From positions 620,001 through 684,000 of the forward strand of contig NZ_JACYFK010000001.1 in the NCBI RefSeq assembly GCF_014855515.1: DNA of 64,000 nucleotides, read 5' to 3'. The notes beneath the pieces were generated by a model, which was not told the origin of the DNA, did no database searches, and was given only the letters and a program-made list of their open reading frames with translations. The position numbers and the translations under genes are program-made. Origin of the DNA: Euzebyella marina (GTDB lineage Bacteria; Bacteroidota; Bacteroidia; Flavobacteriales; Flavobacteriaceae). This document shows, piece after piece, positions 53,981-62,579 of this stretch (the first letter of the stretch is position 1; the number at the start of each line of letters is the position of its first letter).

Positions 53981-55774
53981 ATGAAAAAGCTCCGTCACAC
54001 ATTACCCTTCTTAGCGATACTCCTTTTGTTAAACGTCAAAGCCCAAGAGACTATTAATCTTTGGCCTAAAGGAGCACCTGACGCTATTGAAGACACTTCC
54101 TTTAAAGAAGAAGTGCAGTACGATAGTCAAGGTAAGATTCGGGGTTACAGCAAAATTTCTAAACCCGAGTTAAGTATCTATCTGGCAGATGAGCAAAATA
54201 ATTCTGGTACAGCTGTCATTATCTGCCCCGGTGGTGGCTATTCACATTTGGCCATCGAAAAAGAAGGTCATAAAGTAGCACGTTGGTTCAATACCTTAGG
54301 TATTTCGGCATTTGTTCTTAAATACCGCATGCCTAACGATCGAACGATGAAAAATAAATCGGTCGGTCCGCTGCAAGATGCACAAGAAGCTATGAGAATG
54401 GTACGTTCGAAAGAAAAAGAATGGAAAATCAAGCCAGATAGAATAGGCATTATGGGCTTTTCTGCAGGAGGTCATTTGGCTTCCACTCTATCCACCCACT
54501 ACAACGACCAGGTATATACTTCAAACTATACGGCAAGTGCCCGACCTGACTTCTCTATCTTGGTTTACCCTGTCATTTCCATGGATGAGAACATCACCCA
54601 CATGGGTTCTCGTACCAATCTATTGGGAGAAAATGCCAATGCAGAAGACCTTCAGAAGTATTCGAACGAGAAACAGGTAAATAAACAAACACCACCCACA
54701 TTTCTAATTCATACCACGGTCGATAAAGCGGTGCCGGTAGAGAACAGTATTAACTACTATTTGGCTCTTAAAAACAATGAAGTGGATGCCGAAATGCACC
54801 TATATGAAAAAGGAAGGCACGGTATGGGTCTTGGCGTTGTGGGTACCAACCAGTATTGGCCTGACGATTTGGAGCATTGGCTTCGGGCCCATGAATATAT
54901 TGTCAAAAAGGAAATCTACCTATTCTCTTATTTTAAGGGAAATGGAGAAGACGGTCTCCATTTTGCGCAAAGTGACGACGGCCTTAAGTGGAAAACGCTA
55001 AAGAACGACCAATCGTTCTTAACACCTTTAGTAGGTAAAGATTCCCTAATGCGAGATCCTTGTATAATTAAAGGAGGGGACAATAAGTACCACATGGTCT
55101 GGACAGTTAGTTGGACGGACCGTGGAATTGGCTATGCTCATTCAGATGATTTGATCAATTGGTCTGAGCAGCAGTTCATTCCCGTGATGGCCCATGAACC
55201 TAAAGCCAGAAATACATGGGCTCCGGAAATTACTTATGATTCCGACACCAAAACATATATGATTTATTGGGCCAGTACCATTGAAGGGAAATTTCCGGAA
55301 ACCCAATCAAAAGAAGAAAGCGGCTATAACCATCGCATGTACTATGTAACCACAAAAGATTTTAAAAATTTTAGCGATACCCAACTCCTGTATGAACCCG
55401 GTTTTAATGTCATTGATTCCAGCATTAAAAAGCATGGGGACCAATTCGTGATGTTTTTAAAGGATGAAACCCGAGAGCCTGCGGAAAAGAACATAAAAAT
55501 TGCCTATGCCAATAAGCTTACAGGCCCTTATAGTGCTGCTAGCAAACCCATAACTGGAAATTATTGGGCAGAAGGCCCCACCGCTGCCATGGTAGACGGG
55601 CATTGGGTAGTGTATTTTGACAAATACATAGACCACCAATACGGTGCGGTACGCTCTAAAGATTTAAAAGAATGGGAAGATATCAGCGACCAAATCAGCT
55701 TTCCGGAAGGTACCCGCCACGGCACCGTTTTAAAAGTACCTCAAAGTGTTGTGGAAAAGTTGGGGAGGGAGTGA
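53981..55774 (+). CDS. Fusion of alpha/beta-hydrolase esterase and GH43-like domain
   Basis: The ATG at 53981 is chosen: it precedes a signal peptide (MKKLRHTLPFLAILLLL) and begins 10 bp after the MscS stop, whereas the frame's earlier ATG (53930) lies inside that gene; length 597. The esterase part (about 25-308) has CPGGGYS (oxyanion), Ser161 in GFSAGG and His280. The C-terminal part (about 312-597) is a five-bladed propeller with RDP (Asp359), FNVIDSS (Asp479) and WAEGP (Glu531), the three acidic positions of GH43. It may deacetylate and then cleave an arabinosyl or xylosyl substrate. Confidence 0.87.
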   Translation: MKKLRHTLPFLAILLLLNVKAQETINLWPKGAPDAIEDTSFKEEVQYDSQGKIRGYSKISKPELSIYLADEQNNSGTAVIICPGGGYSHLAIEKEGHKVARWFNTLGISAFVLKYRMPNDRTMKNKSVGPLQDAQEAMRMVRSKEKEWKIKPDRIGIMGFSAGGHLASTLSTHYNDQVYTSNYTASARPDFSILVYPVISMDENITHMGSRTNLLGENANAEDLQKYSNEKQVNKQTPPTFLIHTTVDKAVPVENSINYYLALKNNEVDAEMHLYEKGRHGMGLGVVGTNQYWPDDLEHWLRAHEYIVKKEIYLFSYFKGNGEDGLHFAQSDDGLKWKTLKNDQSFLTPLVGKDSLMRDPCIIKGGDNKYHMVWTVSWTDRGIGYAHSDDLINWSEQQFIPVMAHEPKARNTWAPEITYDSDTKTYMIYWASTIEGKFPETQSKEESGYNHRMYYVTTKDFKNFSDTQLLYEPGFNVIDSSIKKHGDQFVMFLKDETREPAEKNIKIAYANKLTGPYSAASKPITGNYWAEGPTAAMVDGHWVVYFDKYIDHQYGAVRSKDLKEWEDISDQISFPEGTRHGTVLKVPQSVVEKLGRE

Positions 55775-55829
55775 TACTCATTGGCAAGAAAATCTTCTCT
55801 AAATATTCATAGGATAAAGAAAGAAATTA

Positions 55830-57302
55830 CTAAGGATTTAAATAACCCGTTTGCGAAAACTGATACACTGAAGATGGGGTTCTGGCTGAGTCTAAAATCA
55901 TTTGCATCTCTTTTATAATTTCCGGATGATCAGCAGCCACATTATTCTCTTCTTGTAAATCGTTTTCCAGATCGTAAAGTTCAATTTTAGATTCCTTTCC
56001 CTTGAAAACATCGTATTTAACGGCTTTCCAAGTTCCCATACGAACGGCCTGTCTACCTCCTTTTTCATGAAACTCCCAATACAGGTATTCATGTTCTTTC
56101 TGGCTTTCACTATCCCCATTTAGGGTAGACAAAAAGGAAATTCCGTCGATATTATTAGGGGAGTCAATTTTCAAGATCTCGGTCAAGGTTGGAAAAACAT
56201 CCCAAAAAGCTGAAATGTGATCGGTTTTGCTTCCTTCATCAATCACGCCCGGCCAACTGACAATCATAGGCACCCGAATACCACCTTCGTATAAATCTCT
56301 CTTATACCCTTTTAGAGGCCCGTTACTGTCAAAATAATCAGGGTCAGCACCACCTTCTTGATGCGGCCCGTTATCGGATGTAAAGACAATGATGGTATTA
56401 TCTGTCAAACCAAGTTCTTCTACCTTATCCATAATTTCCCCTACTTGCAAATCTAACAACGAAACCATAGCGGCAAAGGCGGCATGGCTTTCCTTTTGAC
56501 TTCCGTACGGCCCATTTCTATAATCCGGTCCTTCATCAACTCCCTGAAATTGATGTTCAGGGTCGTATTTACCCCGAAAAGCGTTCATAATACTATCAGG
56601 GGCCACTAACTCTGCATGTGGAATTATAGACGGAACATATAGAAAAAATGGATTCTCTTTATTCTCATCTATAAAAGCAAGGGTCTTTTCATGAATCAAA
56701 TTAGGGGCGTAGACCTCCTTTTTGGTACCGTGGTTGCCCTCCAGAATTAAGGAATCATTATTAGACCATAAATGTCTCGGATAATAATTATGGCCTAAAC
56801 GTTGACAATTGTATCCGAAAAAAGTATCAAAACCTTGTTTTGTCGGGTCACCTTCCGATCCGGGATACCCCAAACCCCACTTACCAAAGGCTCCCGTTTG
56901 ATACCCCGCGCTTTTAAATGCTTCAGCCAAGGTGTAGGTGCTATCAGGAATCGGATGTTGCCCCTCGGGCCTTACCTCTTTATTGCCCCTAACAACGGTA
57001 TGGCCTGTGTGCATACCGGTCATCAAAGCCGATCTAGAAGGGGCGCAAACGGTACTACCCGAATAGTGTTGGGTAAATAGCATTCCTTTCTGGGCCAATT
57101 TATCAATATTCGGAGTAGCGAACTTTGTTTGGCCGTAGCAACCCAAATCTCCGTAACCCAAATCATCGGCTAGAATGTAAATAACGTTTGGCTTTTCAAC
57201 TCGTTCCACTTTTTCTTGGTTTTGAGCGTCGCGATTTTTTTTACCGGAATTGCATGAAAGAAAGATAAACCCTGATAGCACTATTAATAGAAGTATACGC
57301 AT
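55830..57302 (-). CDS. S1-family sulfatase, lipoprotein
   Basis: A 490-residue lipoprotein (lipobox ending at Cys17). ILADDLGYGDLGCYGQ holds metal-binding Asp pairs. CAPSR (86-90) followed by SALMTG is the formylglycine motif, with Cys86 the modified residue. DNGPHQEGGADP is the C-terminal metal/active-site region. It hydrolyses sulfate esters; substrate subfamily cannot be set by eye. It is convergent with the esterase-GH43 gene. A sulfatase beside pectin-type enzymes suggests a marine polysaccharide, but linkage to the pectin genes is not proven. Confidence 0.92.
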   Translation of the reverse strand: MRILLLIVLSGFIFLSCNSGKKNRDAQNQEKVERVEKPNVIYILADDLGYGDLGCYGQTKFATPNIDKLAQKGMLFTQHYSGSTVCAPSRSALMTGMHTGHTVVRGNKEVRPEGQHPIPDSTYTLAEAFKSAGYQTGAFGKWGLGYPGSEGDPTKQGFDTFFGYNCQRLGHNYYPRHLWSNNDSLILEGNHGTKKEVYAPNLIHEKTLAFIDENKENPFFLYVPSIIPHAELVAPDSIMNAFRGKYDPEHQFQGVDEGPDYRNGPYGSQKESHAAFAAMVSLLDLQVGEIMDKVEELGLTDNTIIVFTSDNGPHQEGGADPDYFDSNGPLKGYKRDLYEGGIRVPMIVSWPGVIDEGSKTDHISAFWDVFPTLTEILKIDSPNNIDGISFLSTLNGDSESQKEHEYLYWEFHEKGGRQAVRMGTWKAVKYDVFKGKESKIELYDLENDLQEENNVAADHPEIIKEMQMILDSARTPSSVYQFSQTGYLNP

Positions 57303-57399
57303 GGAAAAAATTGTGAAGGATTATAACCTTGGTTTTATTGCGTATGGAAGATATGAAATATAATAGTTTCAGTTCATGGGCTTTATAGACTTAGTTAGT

Positions 57400-57432
57400 A
57401 AAAAAAAGCCTCTCGATTTCTCGAAAGGCTTT
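57400..57432 (-). terminator. Rho-independent terminator after tRNA-Asn
   Basis: On the minus strand AAAGCCTTTCGA, loop GAAA, TCGAGAGGCTTT form a 12-bp stem (one G-T pair) followed by a T-tract. It lies 11 bp downstream of the tRNA 3' end. Confidence 0.85.
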
Positions 57433-57443
57433 CTATAATTAAG

Positions 57444-57517
57444 CTCCCCCTCTTGGGCTCGAACCAAGGACCCTCTGATTAACAGTCAGATGCTCTAACC
57501 AACTGAGCTAAGGAGGA
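57444..57517 (-). tRNA. tRNA-Asn (anticodon GTT)
   Basis: A 74-nt cloverleaf on the minus strand. Acceptor stem TCCTCCT pairs with AGGGGGA (one G-T). The D-arm is GCTC/GAGC, the anticodon stem TCTGA/TCAGA with loop CTGTTAA gives anticodon GTT, and the T-arm is CTTGG-TTCGAGC-CCAAG. The discriminator base is G, as expected for Asn. CCA is not encoded. Confidence 0.96.
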
Positions 57518-57593
57518 AAATATGATGCTTTAATCTCTTAAAGCGGGTGCAAATATAAATGTTTTTTTATTTGTGCCCAACAAATTTTTTAAT

Positions 57594-58949
57594 CTATTTA
57601 TCGGTCAACCAACGATACAAATCATTACCATTGGCGAAGAGAATAAGCGCTAACAATAAAAAGAACCCGATCATTTGCGCGTACTCTAAAAATTTATCGC
57701 TCGGTTTACGGCCTGTAACTATTTCATAAAGAAGGAACATGACATGTCCACCATCCAAAGCTGGTATCGGCAAAAGGTTTAAAACGGCCAACATAATTGA
57801 TAAGAAGGCTGTGGTACTCCAAAAAATCTCCCAATCCCAAGAATCAGGAAAAAGTCCGCCAATAGCCGCAAAACCACCTACTCCCTTATAAGCACCGGTA
57901 TCTGGGTTGAAAATTTTCTTTAATTGCTTCAGATACCCCGTTACGGTACCTACACCACGATCGATACCAGCAGGAATAGCCTGCATAAAAGAATACTTAC
58001 GGGTCTCGATTCTGAAATAACCCATACGCTCATACTCTTTCATGGTCGTAGCAATAGCTACGCCTATTTTGGCATCGTCGCTAACTTGGGCATCGACCTT
58101 TTTGGTCGCACCATTCTCTCTTTTAATGGTAAGGGTAACTTTTTTTCCTTTATTGGCCTCCAAAATAGGAACGACCTCATCCATATAAGTGGCTGGTTGC
58201 GAATTTATGGCCACCAGCACATCATTCTTTTGAAGGTCAGCACCTTTATTGGGCGAATCAGGAGCTATTTCCTGAACGATAAAGGGCTGACGAAAGCTAA
58301 GAAACCTGGCCTTATCCTTATCATCTATCAATGTAGAAATAAAATCTACGGGTATCTCTTTTTCCATCACTTGACCGTCACGCTCAATAGTAATGGAGTT
58401 ACCGTTGATGATTTCCATGAAAACAGTATTGAAATCCTCAATCTTGTTACCATCGACCGCTAAAATCTTATCGCCTGTCTTTATACCCAATTGGTCGCCA
58501 ATCTCTTGCTCAACGACCCTTACCCCATCTTTAAGGCTATCGGCCGGTATGATTTGCTCACCATACGTATAGGCCAATCCTATATAAATAATAAAGGCCA
58601 GTATAAAATTAACGGTAACCCCGCCAATCATAATAATTAGGCGCTGCCAAGCCGGTTTACTCCTGAACTCCCATTCTTTCGGTTCTTCTTTAAGAGCTTC
58701 GGTATCCATGCTCTCATCGATCATACCCGCGATTTTCACATAACCACCTAAAGGTAGCCACCCAATACCGTAAACGGTCTCTCCTATTTTCTTTTTAAAA
58801 AGGGAAAACTTGATATCGAAAAACAAGTAGAATTTCTCTACTCTGGTCTTGAAAAGCTTAGCTGGAATAAAATGACCCAATTCATGAAGTACGATTAAAA
58901 GCGAAAGACTTAAAAAGAATTGAATGGTCTTGATCAATATGGGATCCAT
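57594..58949 (-). CDS. rseP: RIP metalloprotease RseP (site-2 protease)
   Basis: A 451-residue membrane protease. HELGH (22-26) lies in the first membrane helix and is the zinc motif; two PDZ-like regions (about 110-290) are followed by NLLPIPALDGGHV, which carries the third zinc ligand Asp, and C-terminal helices. It cleaves membrane proteins such as anti-sigma factors. A chromosomal housekeeping gene, marking the right flank of the carbohydrate region. Confidence 0.95.
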   Translation of the reverse strand: MDPILIKTIQFFLSLSLLIVLHELGHFIPAKLFKTRVEKFYLFFDIKFSLFKKKIGETVYGIGWLPLGGYVKIAGMIDESMDTEALKEEPKEWEFRSKPAWQRLIIMIGGVTVNFILAFIIYIGLAYTYGEQIIPADSLKDGVRVVEQEIGDQLGIKTGDKILAVDGNKIEDFNTVFMEIINGNSITIERDGQVMEKEIPVDFISTLIDDKDKARFLSFRQPFIVQEIAPDSPNKGADLQKNDVLVAINSQPATYMDEVVPILEANKGKKVTLTIKRENGATKKVDAQVSDDAKIGVAIATTMKEYERMGYFRIETRKYSFMQAIPAGIDRGVGTVTGYLKQLKKIFNPDTGAYKGVGGFAAIGGLFPDSWDWEIFWSTTAFLSIMLAVLNLLPIPALDGGHVMFLLYEIVTGRKPSDKFLEYAQMIGFFLLLALILFANGNDLYRWLTDK

Positions 58950-59066
58950 CTATATTTTCTAAAATTAAACGCACAAAAGTAAGGTTTTACCACCTCTAAA
59001 AAAAAAGGAAAGTTGATGTGCAAATAGTTTTTAAGAAACATTTAGTACGCCTATAGTGTTCATACC

Positions 59067-59097
59067 TTGAATGCTTCACTGTACTAACGTATCTTTG
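59067..59097 (+). promoter_or_regulatory. Promoter of the SCO1 gene
   Basis: TTG (59067-59069), 20 nt, then TATCTTTG (59090-59097), an exact TAnnTTTG. The start codon follows 11 bp later, giving a very short leader. Confidence 0.65.
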
Positions 59098-59108
59098 TCA
59101 AAAAGATT

Positions 59109-59783
59109 ATGCGTTCGTTTTTGGCACAGTTTAAACTGTTCGGTATCGTTCTAGTGATACTATCTGCCGTTATTATTTATCTTTTTTATGACGCATTACA
59201 GCCTAAAAAAATGTTGACCATCTATCAACCATCAATGGTCAACTCAGAATTGGTCGACAGTACCGTTCAATTCAGAAAAAAGTACCATACCATCTCCGAT
59301 TTTGAACTCATCAACCAAAATGGTGATACCATTACGCAAAGAGACTACGACCAGAAAATCTACATTGCCGATTTTTTCTTTACCACATGCCCTACCATAT
59401 GCCCCATTATGACCAAAAATATGGCCGATATACAAAGGCGGATCAAAGACCAAGGTGATGTAATGCTCTTATCTCATTCGGTAACCCCCCAAATAGATTC
59501 GGTGGCACAACTGAAGAAATATGCTTTGGAAAAAGGGGTCGATGATTCGAAGTGGAACTTGGTTACAGGAGATAAAAAACAAATCTATGAGCTTGCCAGA
59601 AAATCGTACCTCGCAGTAAAGACCGATGGTGATGGCGGACCCTACGACATGATACATACTGAGAATTTTATTCTGGTAGATAAGGAAAAACGCATCAGGG
59701 GCTTCTACGATGGCACTAAGAGTGAGGATGTTGACGAGCTAATGAATGACCTAAGGATACTAAAGAATTCATATAATAACTAA
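59109..59783 (+). CDS. SCO1/SenC family copper-binding thioredoxin-like protein
   Basis: A 224-residue protein with an N-terminal membrane anchor (about 11-29). FFFTTCPTICPIM carries the CxxxC copper ligands Cys94 and Cys98, and MIHTENFILVD carries His183. Family members deliver copper to the CuA site of cytochrome c oxidase or control its redox state, facing the periplasm. It has its own promoter and is followed by feoA after 65 bp. Confidence 0.93.
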   Translation: MRSFLAQFKLFGIVLVILSAVIIYLFYDALQPKKMLTIYQPSMVNSELVDSTVQFRKKYHTISDFELINQNGDTITQRDYDQKIYIADFFFTTCPTICPIMTKNMADIQRRIKDQGDVMLLSHSVTPQIDSVAQLKKYALEKGVDDSKWNLVTGDKKQIYELARKSYLAVKTDGDGGPYDMIHTENFILVDKEKRIRGFYDGTKSEDVDELMNDLRILKNSYNN

Positions 59784-59811
59784 TTCGCACGTGCAGATAG
59801 ATAAATTACCT

Positions 59812-59819
59812 TATTTTTG
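59812..59819 (+). promoter_or_regulatory. -7-like element (TATTTTTG) upstream of feoA
   Basis: An exact TAnnTTTG 29 bp before the feoA start, but with no TTG at the -33 distance. It may drive feoAB with help from a regulator. Confidence 0.35.
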
Positions 59820-59848
59820 CTCTTACTTTTAATAAATCTAAATAAGGT

Positions 59849-60094
59849 TTGTCAATTACTGTAGCCACATTAAAGAAAGGACAAAAAGGAGTCATCAAAG
59901 ATTTTACCGATAACGACCTGCCCATTAAACTTCTCGAGCTTGGCTGTTTGCCGGGCAATACGGTAGAACTGGTGCAGCGAGCACCCTTGAACGACCCCAT
60001 CTATATTAATGTTAACGGTTCGCACATTGCCATTAGAACAGATTTGGCCCAAAAGATTGAGCTAGACCTTATTGAAGCGGACCACCAACAATGA
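59849..60094 (+). CDS. feoA: FeoA iron-transport accessory protein (TTG start)
   Basis: An 81-residue SH3-like protein. LKKGQKGVIKDF, LELGCLPGNTVELVQRAPLNDP and LAQKIEL follow the FeoA pattern. The start is TTG: an in-frame TAA lies two codons upstream, so no other start is available. It supports ferrous-iron uptake through FeoB, whose gene overlaps its stop by 4 bp (ATGA). Confidence 0.9.
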   Translation: MSITVATLKKGQKGVIKDFTDNDLPIKLLELGCLPGNTVELVQRAPLNDPIYINVNGSHIAIRTDLAQKIELDLIEADHQQ

Positions 60095-62316
60095 GTAAAA
60101 ACATTAACGTTGCCCTCATCGGCAATCCTAATACCGGAAAAACTTCCGTTTTCAATCAATTAACCGGCCTTAATCAGAAAGTTGGTAATTACCCTGGCAT
60201 CACTGTCGAGAAAAAAGAAGGTATTTGCAAATTGCCTCGCGGCACGAAAGCTCATATTTTAGATTTACCGGGCACCTATAGTCTCAATACTACTTCCGCC
60301 GACGAAAGTGTTGTTGCTGAAATTTTGATGGATAATACCAATAAAGATTATCCTGATGTGGCCGTAGTGGTGTGCGATGTAGAAAATCTTAAAAGAAACC
60401 TGCTCCTCTTCACCCAAATCAAAGATTTACAAATACCCACCATATTGGTAATCAATATGTCGGATCGAATGTCTCGAAAGGGCATTACATTGGACATTCC
60501 CCTTATGGAGGAAAAATTGAATACCAAAGTAGCTTTGGTAAGCACAAGAAAAAAAGAGGGTATTGAGAGGTTAAAAGAACTCATTCACAATTACAAAGAG
60601 CTCTCAGATGAGCCGAGTATAGATTGCAGGATTATTGAACCGACCTATTTTTCGCATTTAGAGAAGTTGTTTCCCGACTATGAGGCCTACAAACTATGGC
60701 TGCTGGTGACTCAAGATGTGAATTTCTCGCCTTTAACCAAGAAAGATCCAAGCGAGTTTGATAACCTAAAGTCAAAATCAAAGGCAGACCTGAAGCGCCT
60801 TCAGCACAAAGAAACGGTTCTTAGATATCAATTTATCAATGGTACGCTTAAAGAGAGCTATAAGATAGATTTTAGAAACGCCAAAGGGCCTCGGGCCGAC
60901 CTCGACAAAATCCTTACCCATAAGATATGGGGCTATGTTATTTTCATAGCGATACTCATGCTTATTTTTCAAGCTATTTATGAGTGGAGCGGTTACCCTA
61001 TGGATCTGATTGACGAAAGTTTTGCCGCTATGGCGGAATGGACATCCAACAACCTTCCCCCCGGCATATTGACCGATTTGCTTGCAGAGGGAATTATCGC
61101 GGGCATAGGGGGTGTCGTTATTTTCATTCCTCAAATTGCCTTTCTCTTCCTTTTTATGGCTCTTTTGGAAGAGTCCGGGTATATGAGCCGTGTTGTATTC
61201 TTGATGGATAGGGTTATGCGACCTTTCGGTCTTACCGGTAAGAGTGTAGTGCCGCTTATGTCGGGTACGGCCTGTGCCATTCCTGCTGTAATGGCAGCCA
61301 GAACCATTGATAGCTGGAAAGAAAGGTTGATTACCATTCTGGTGGTGCCCTTTACCACCTGCTCCGCTAGGTTACCGGTGTATCTGATCTTGATTGCGCT
61401 GGTCATTCCAGAAGGGGCTGTTTTGGGTTTTAGCTATCAGGCCCTGACCCTTATGTCGCTTTACTTGATTGGCTTCGCAGCTTCCGTGCTTTCGGCCATG
61501 GTTCTGAACAAGTTTTTAAAGATCAAAGGTAAATCGATTTTTATGGTAGAAATGCCTGTTTATCGTTGGCCTCTCTTTAAAAACGTTCTTTATACCGTTG
61601 TTGAGAAAACCAAAAGTTTCGTTTTAGGTGCAGGTAAAATCATACTGGCAATTTCAATTGTGTTATGGTTTTTGGGTTCCTACGGTTTTACCAAAGAGTT
61701 TTATAATGCGGAAGAAATTGTAACCAACAGAATCGAAGAAGAAGGGTTCACTCCGTTTACCAAAACGTTTATCGCCAAGAACCTAAATAGTGAAGAAAGT
61801 GGGGAGGGAGAGGCTATTGATTTGAATTTTGATTTAAAGTCGACCCGACAACTTATCAAAGACGAAAACGAAGATTTATACAATACTGCCGTTGAGCAGG
61901 AAATAGCCAGTTTTCAACTTGAAAATTCATTTATTGGTTATGCCGGAAAAGCCATTGAACCCATTGTGGCCCCTCTGGGCTATGATTGGAAAATAGGTAT
62001 AGGCGTTATCACTTCTTTCGCAGCCAGAGAAGTATTTGTTGGTACTTTGGCCACCATTTATAGTGTAGGAAGCGATGAAGAAGAAACAATCAAGAATAGA
62101 ATGGCCGCTGAAGTAAGACCTAGTGGAAAACCGGTCTTTAATCTAGCAACGGGAATATCGCTTATGTTGTTCTATGCCTTTGCAATGCAATGTATGAGCA
62201 CTTTGGCAATTGTTAAAAGGGAGACAAATTCTTGGAAATGGCCTGCATATCAGTTAATTTCTATGAGTATCATCGCCTACCTCATGGCTTTGGTAGCCTA
62301 TCAAACATTGAAATAA
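60091..62316 (+). CDS. feoB: Ferrous iron transporter FeoB
   Basis: A 741-residue protein. The N-terminal G domain has GNPNTGKT (G1), DLPGTYSL (G3) and VINMSDR (G4, with S replacing the usual K). The membrane part has the two Gate motifs, with PLMSGTACAIPAVMA and TCSARLPVYL, and the C-terminal helices. It moves Fe2+ across the inner membrane. Start overlaps feoA by 4 bp, and the next ORF begins 1 bp after its stop. Confidence 0.95.
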   Translation: MSKNINVALIGNPNTGKTSVFNQLTGLNQKVGNYPGITVEKKEGICKLPRGTKAHILDLPGTYSLNTTSADESVVAEILMDNTNKDYPDVAVVVCDVENLKRNLLLFTQIKDLQIPTILVINMSDRMSRKGITLDIPLMEEKLNTKVALVSTRKKEGIERLKELIHNYKELSDEPSIDCRIIEPTYFSHLEKLFPDYEAYKLWLLVTQDVNFSPLTKKDPSEFDNLKSKSKADLKRLQHKETVLRYQFINGTLKESYKIDFRNAKGPRADLDKILTHKIWGYVIFIAILMLIFQAIYEWSGYPMDLIDESFAAMAEWTSNNLPPGILTDLLAEGIIAGIGGVVIFIPQIAFLFLFMALLEESGYMSRVVFLMDRVMRPFGLTGKSVVPLMSGTACAIPAVMAARTIDSWKERLITILVVPFTTCSARLPVYLILIALVIPEGAVLGFSYQALTLMSLYLIGFAASVLSAMVLNKFLKIKGKSIFMVEMPVYRWPLFKNVLYTVVEKTKSFVLGAGKIILAISIVLWFLGSYGFTKEFYNAEEIVTNRIEEEGFTPFTKTFIAKNLNSEESGEGEAIDLNFDLKSTRQLIKDENEDLYNTAVEQEIASFQLENSFIGYAGKAIEPIVAPLGYDWKIGIGVITSFAAREVFVGTLATIYSVGSDEEETIKNRMAAEVRPSGKPVFNLATGISLMLFYAFAMQCMSTLAIVKRETNSWKWPAYQLISMSIIAYLMALVAYQTLK

Positions 62317-62317
62317 T

Positions 62318-62458
62318 ATGATACAAGAGATAATCGCCTTTATTATTCTAGGCTTCGCCGTACTTTACTTGGTTCATAAATTCATCTATCCCATTTCTTT
62401 TTTAAGCGGTAAAAAGAAGAAAAAAGCTTGTGGCTCTACAGATTGTGGTTGTGATTGA
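62318..62458 (+). CDS. FeoB-associated Cys-rich membrane microprotein
   Basis: A 46-residue protein not usually caught by size cut-offs. A hydrophobic helix (about 4-20) is followed by a Lys run (KKKKK) and a Cys-rich tail (ACGSTDCGCD) with three Cys. This matches the FeoB_associated family. It begins 1 bp after feoB, so it is in the same operon. It may act with FeoB at the membrane, like FeoC in other bacteria; the exact role is unknown. Confidence 0.88.
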   Translation: MIQEIIAFIILGFAVLYLVHKFIYPISFLSGKKKKKACGSTDCGCD

Positions 62459-62579
62459 CAGACGTCTATACTGCCAATGAACACCACAGCGTTAGTAGTT
62501 TATGAGTTAAAAAAAGAATAAATCGCTATTAACGAAATCAAAAAAAGGCGGTAGGTTCGTGGTCAATTATTTCTTTTGA

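Noticed and set aside
62488-62519. 14-codon frame after the feoB-associated gene
   Set aside because: Too short and without any supporting signal.
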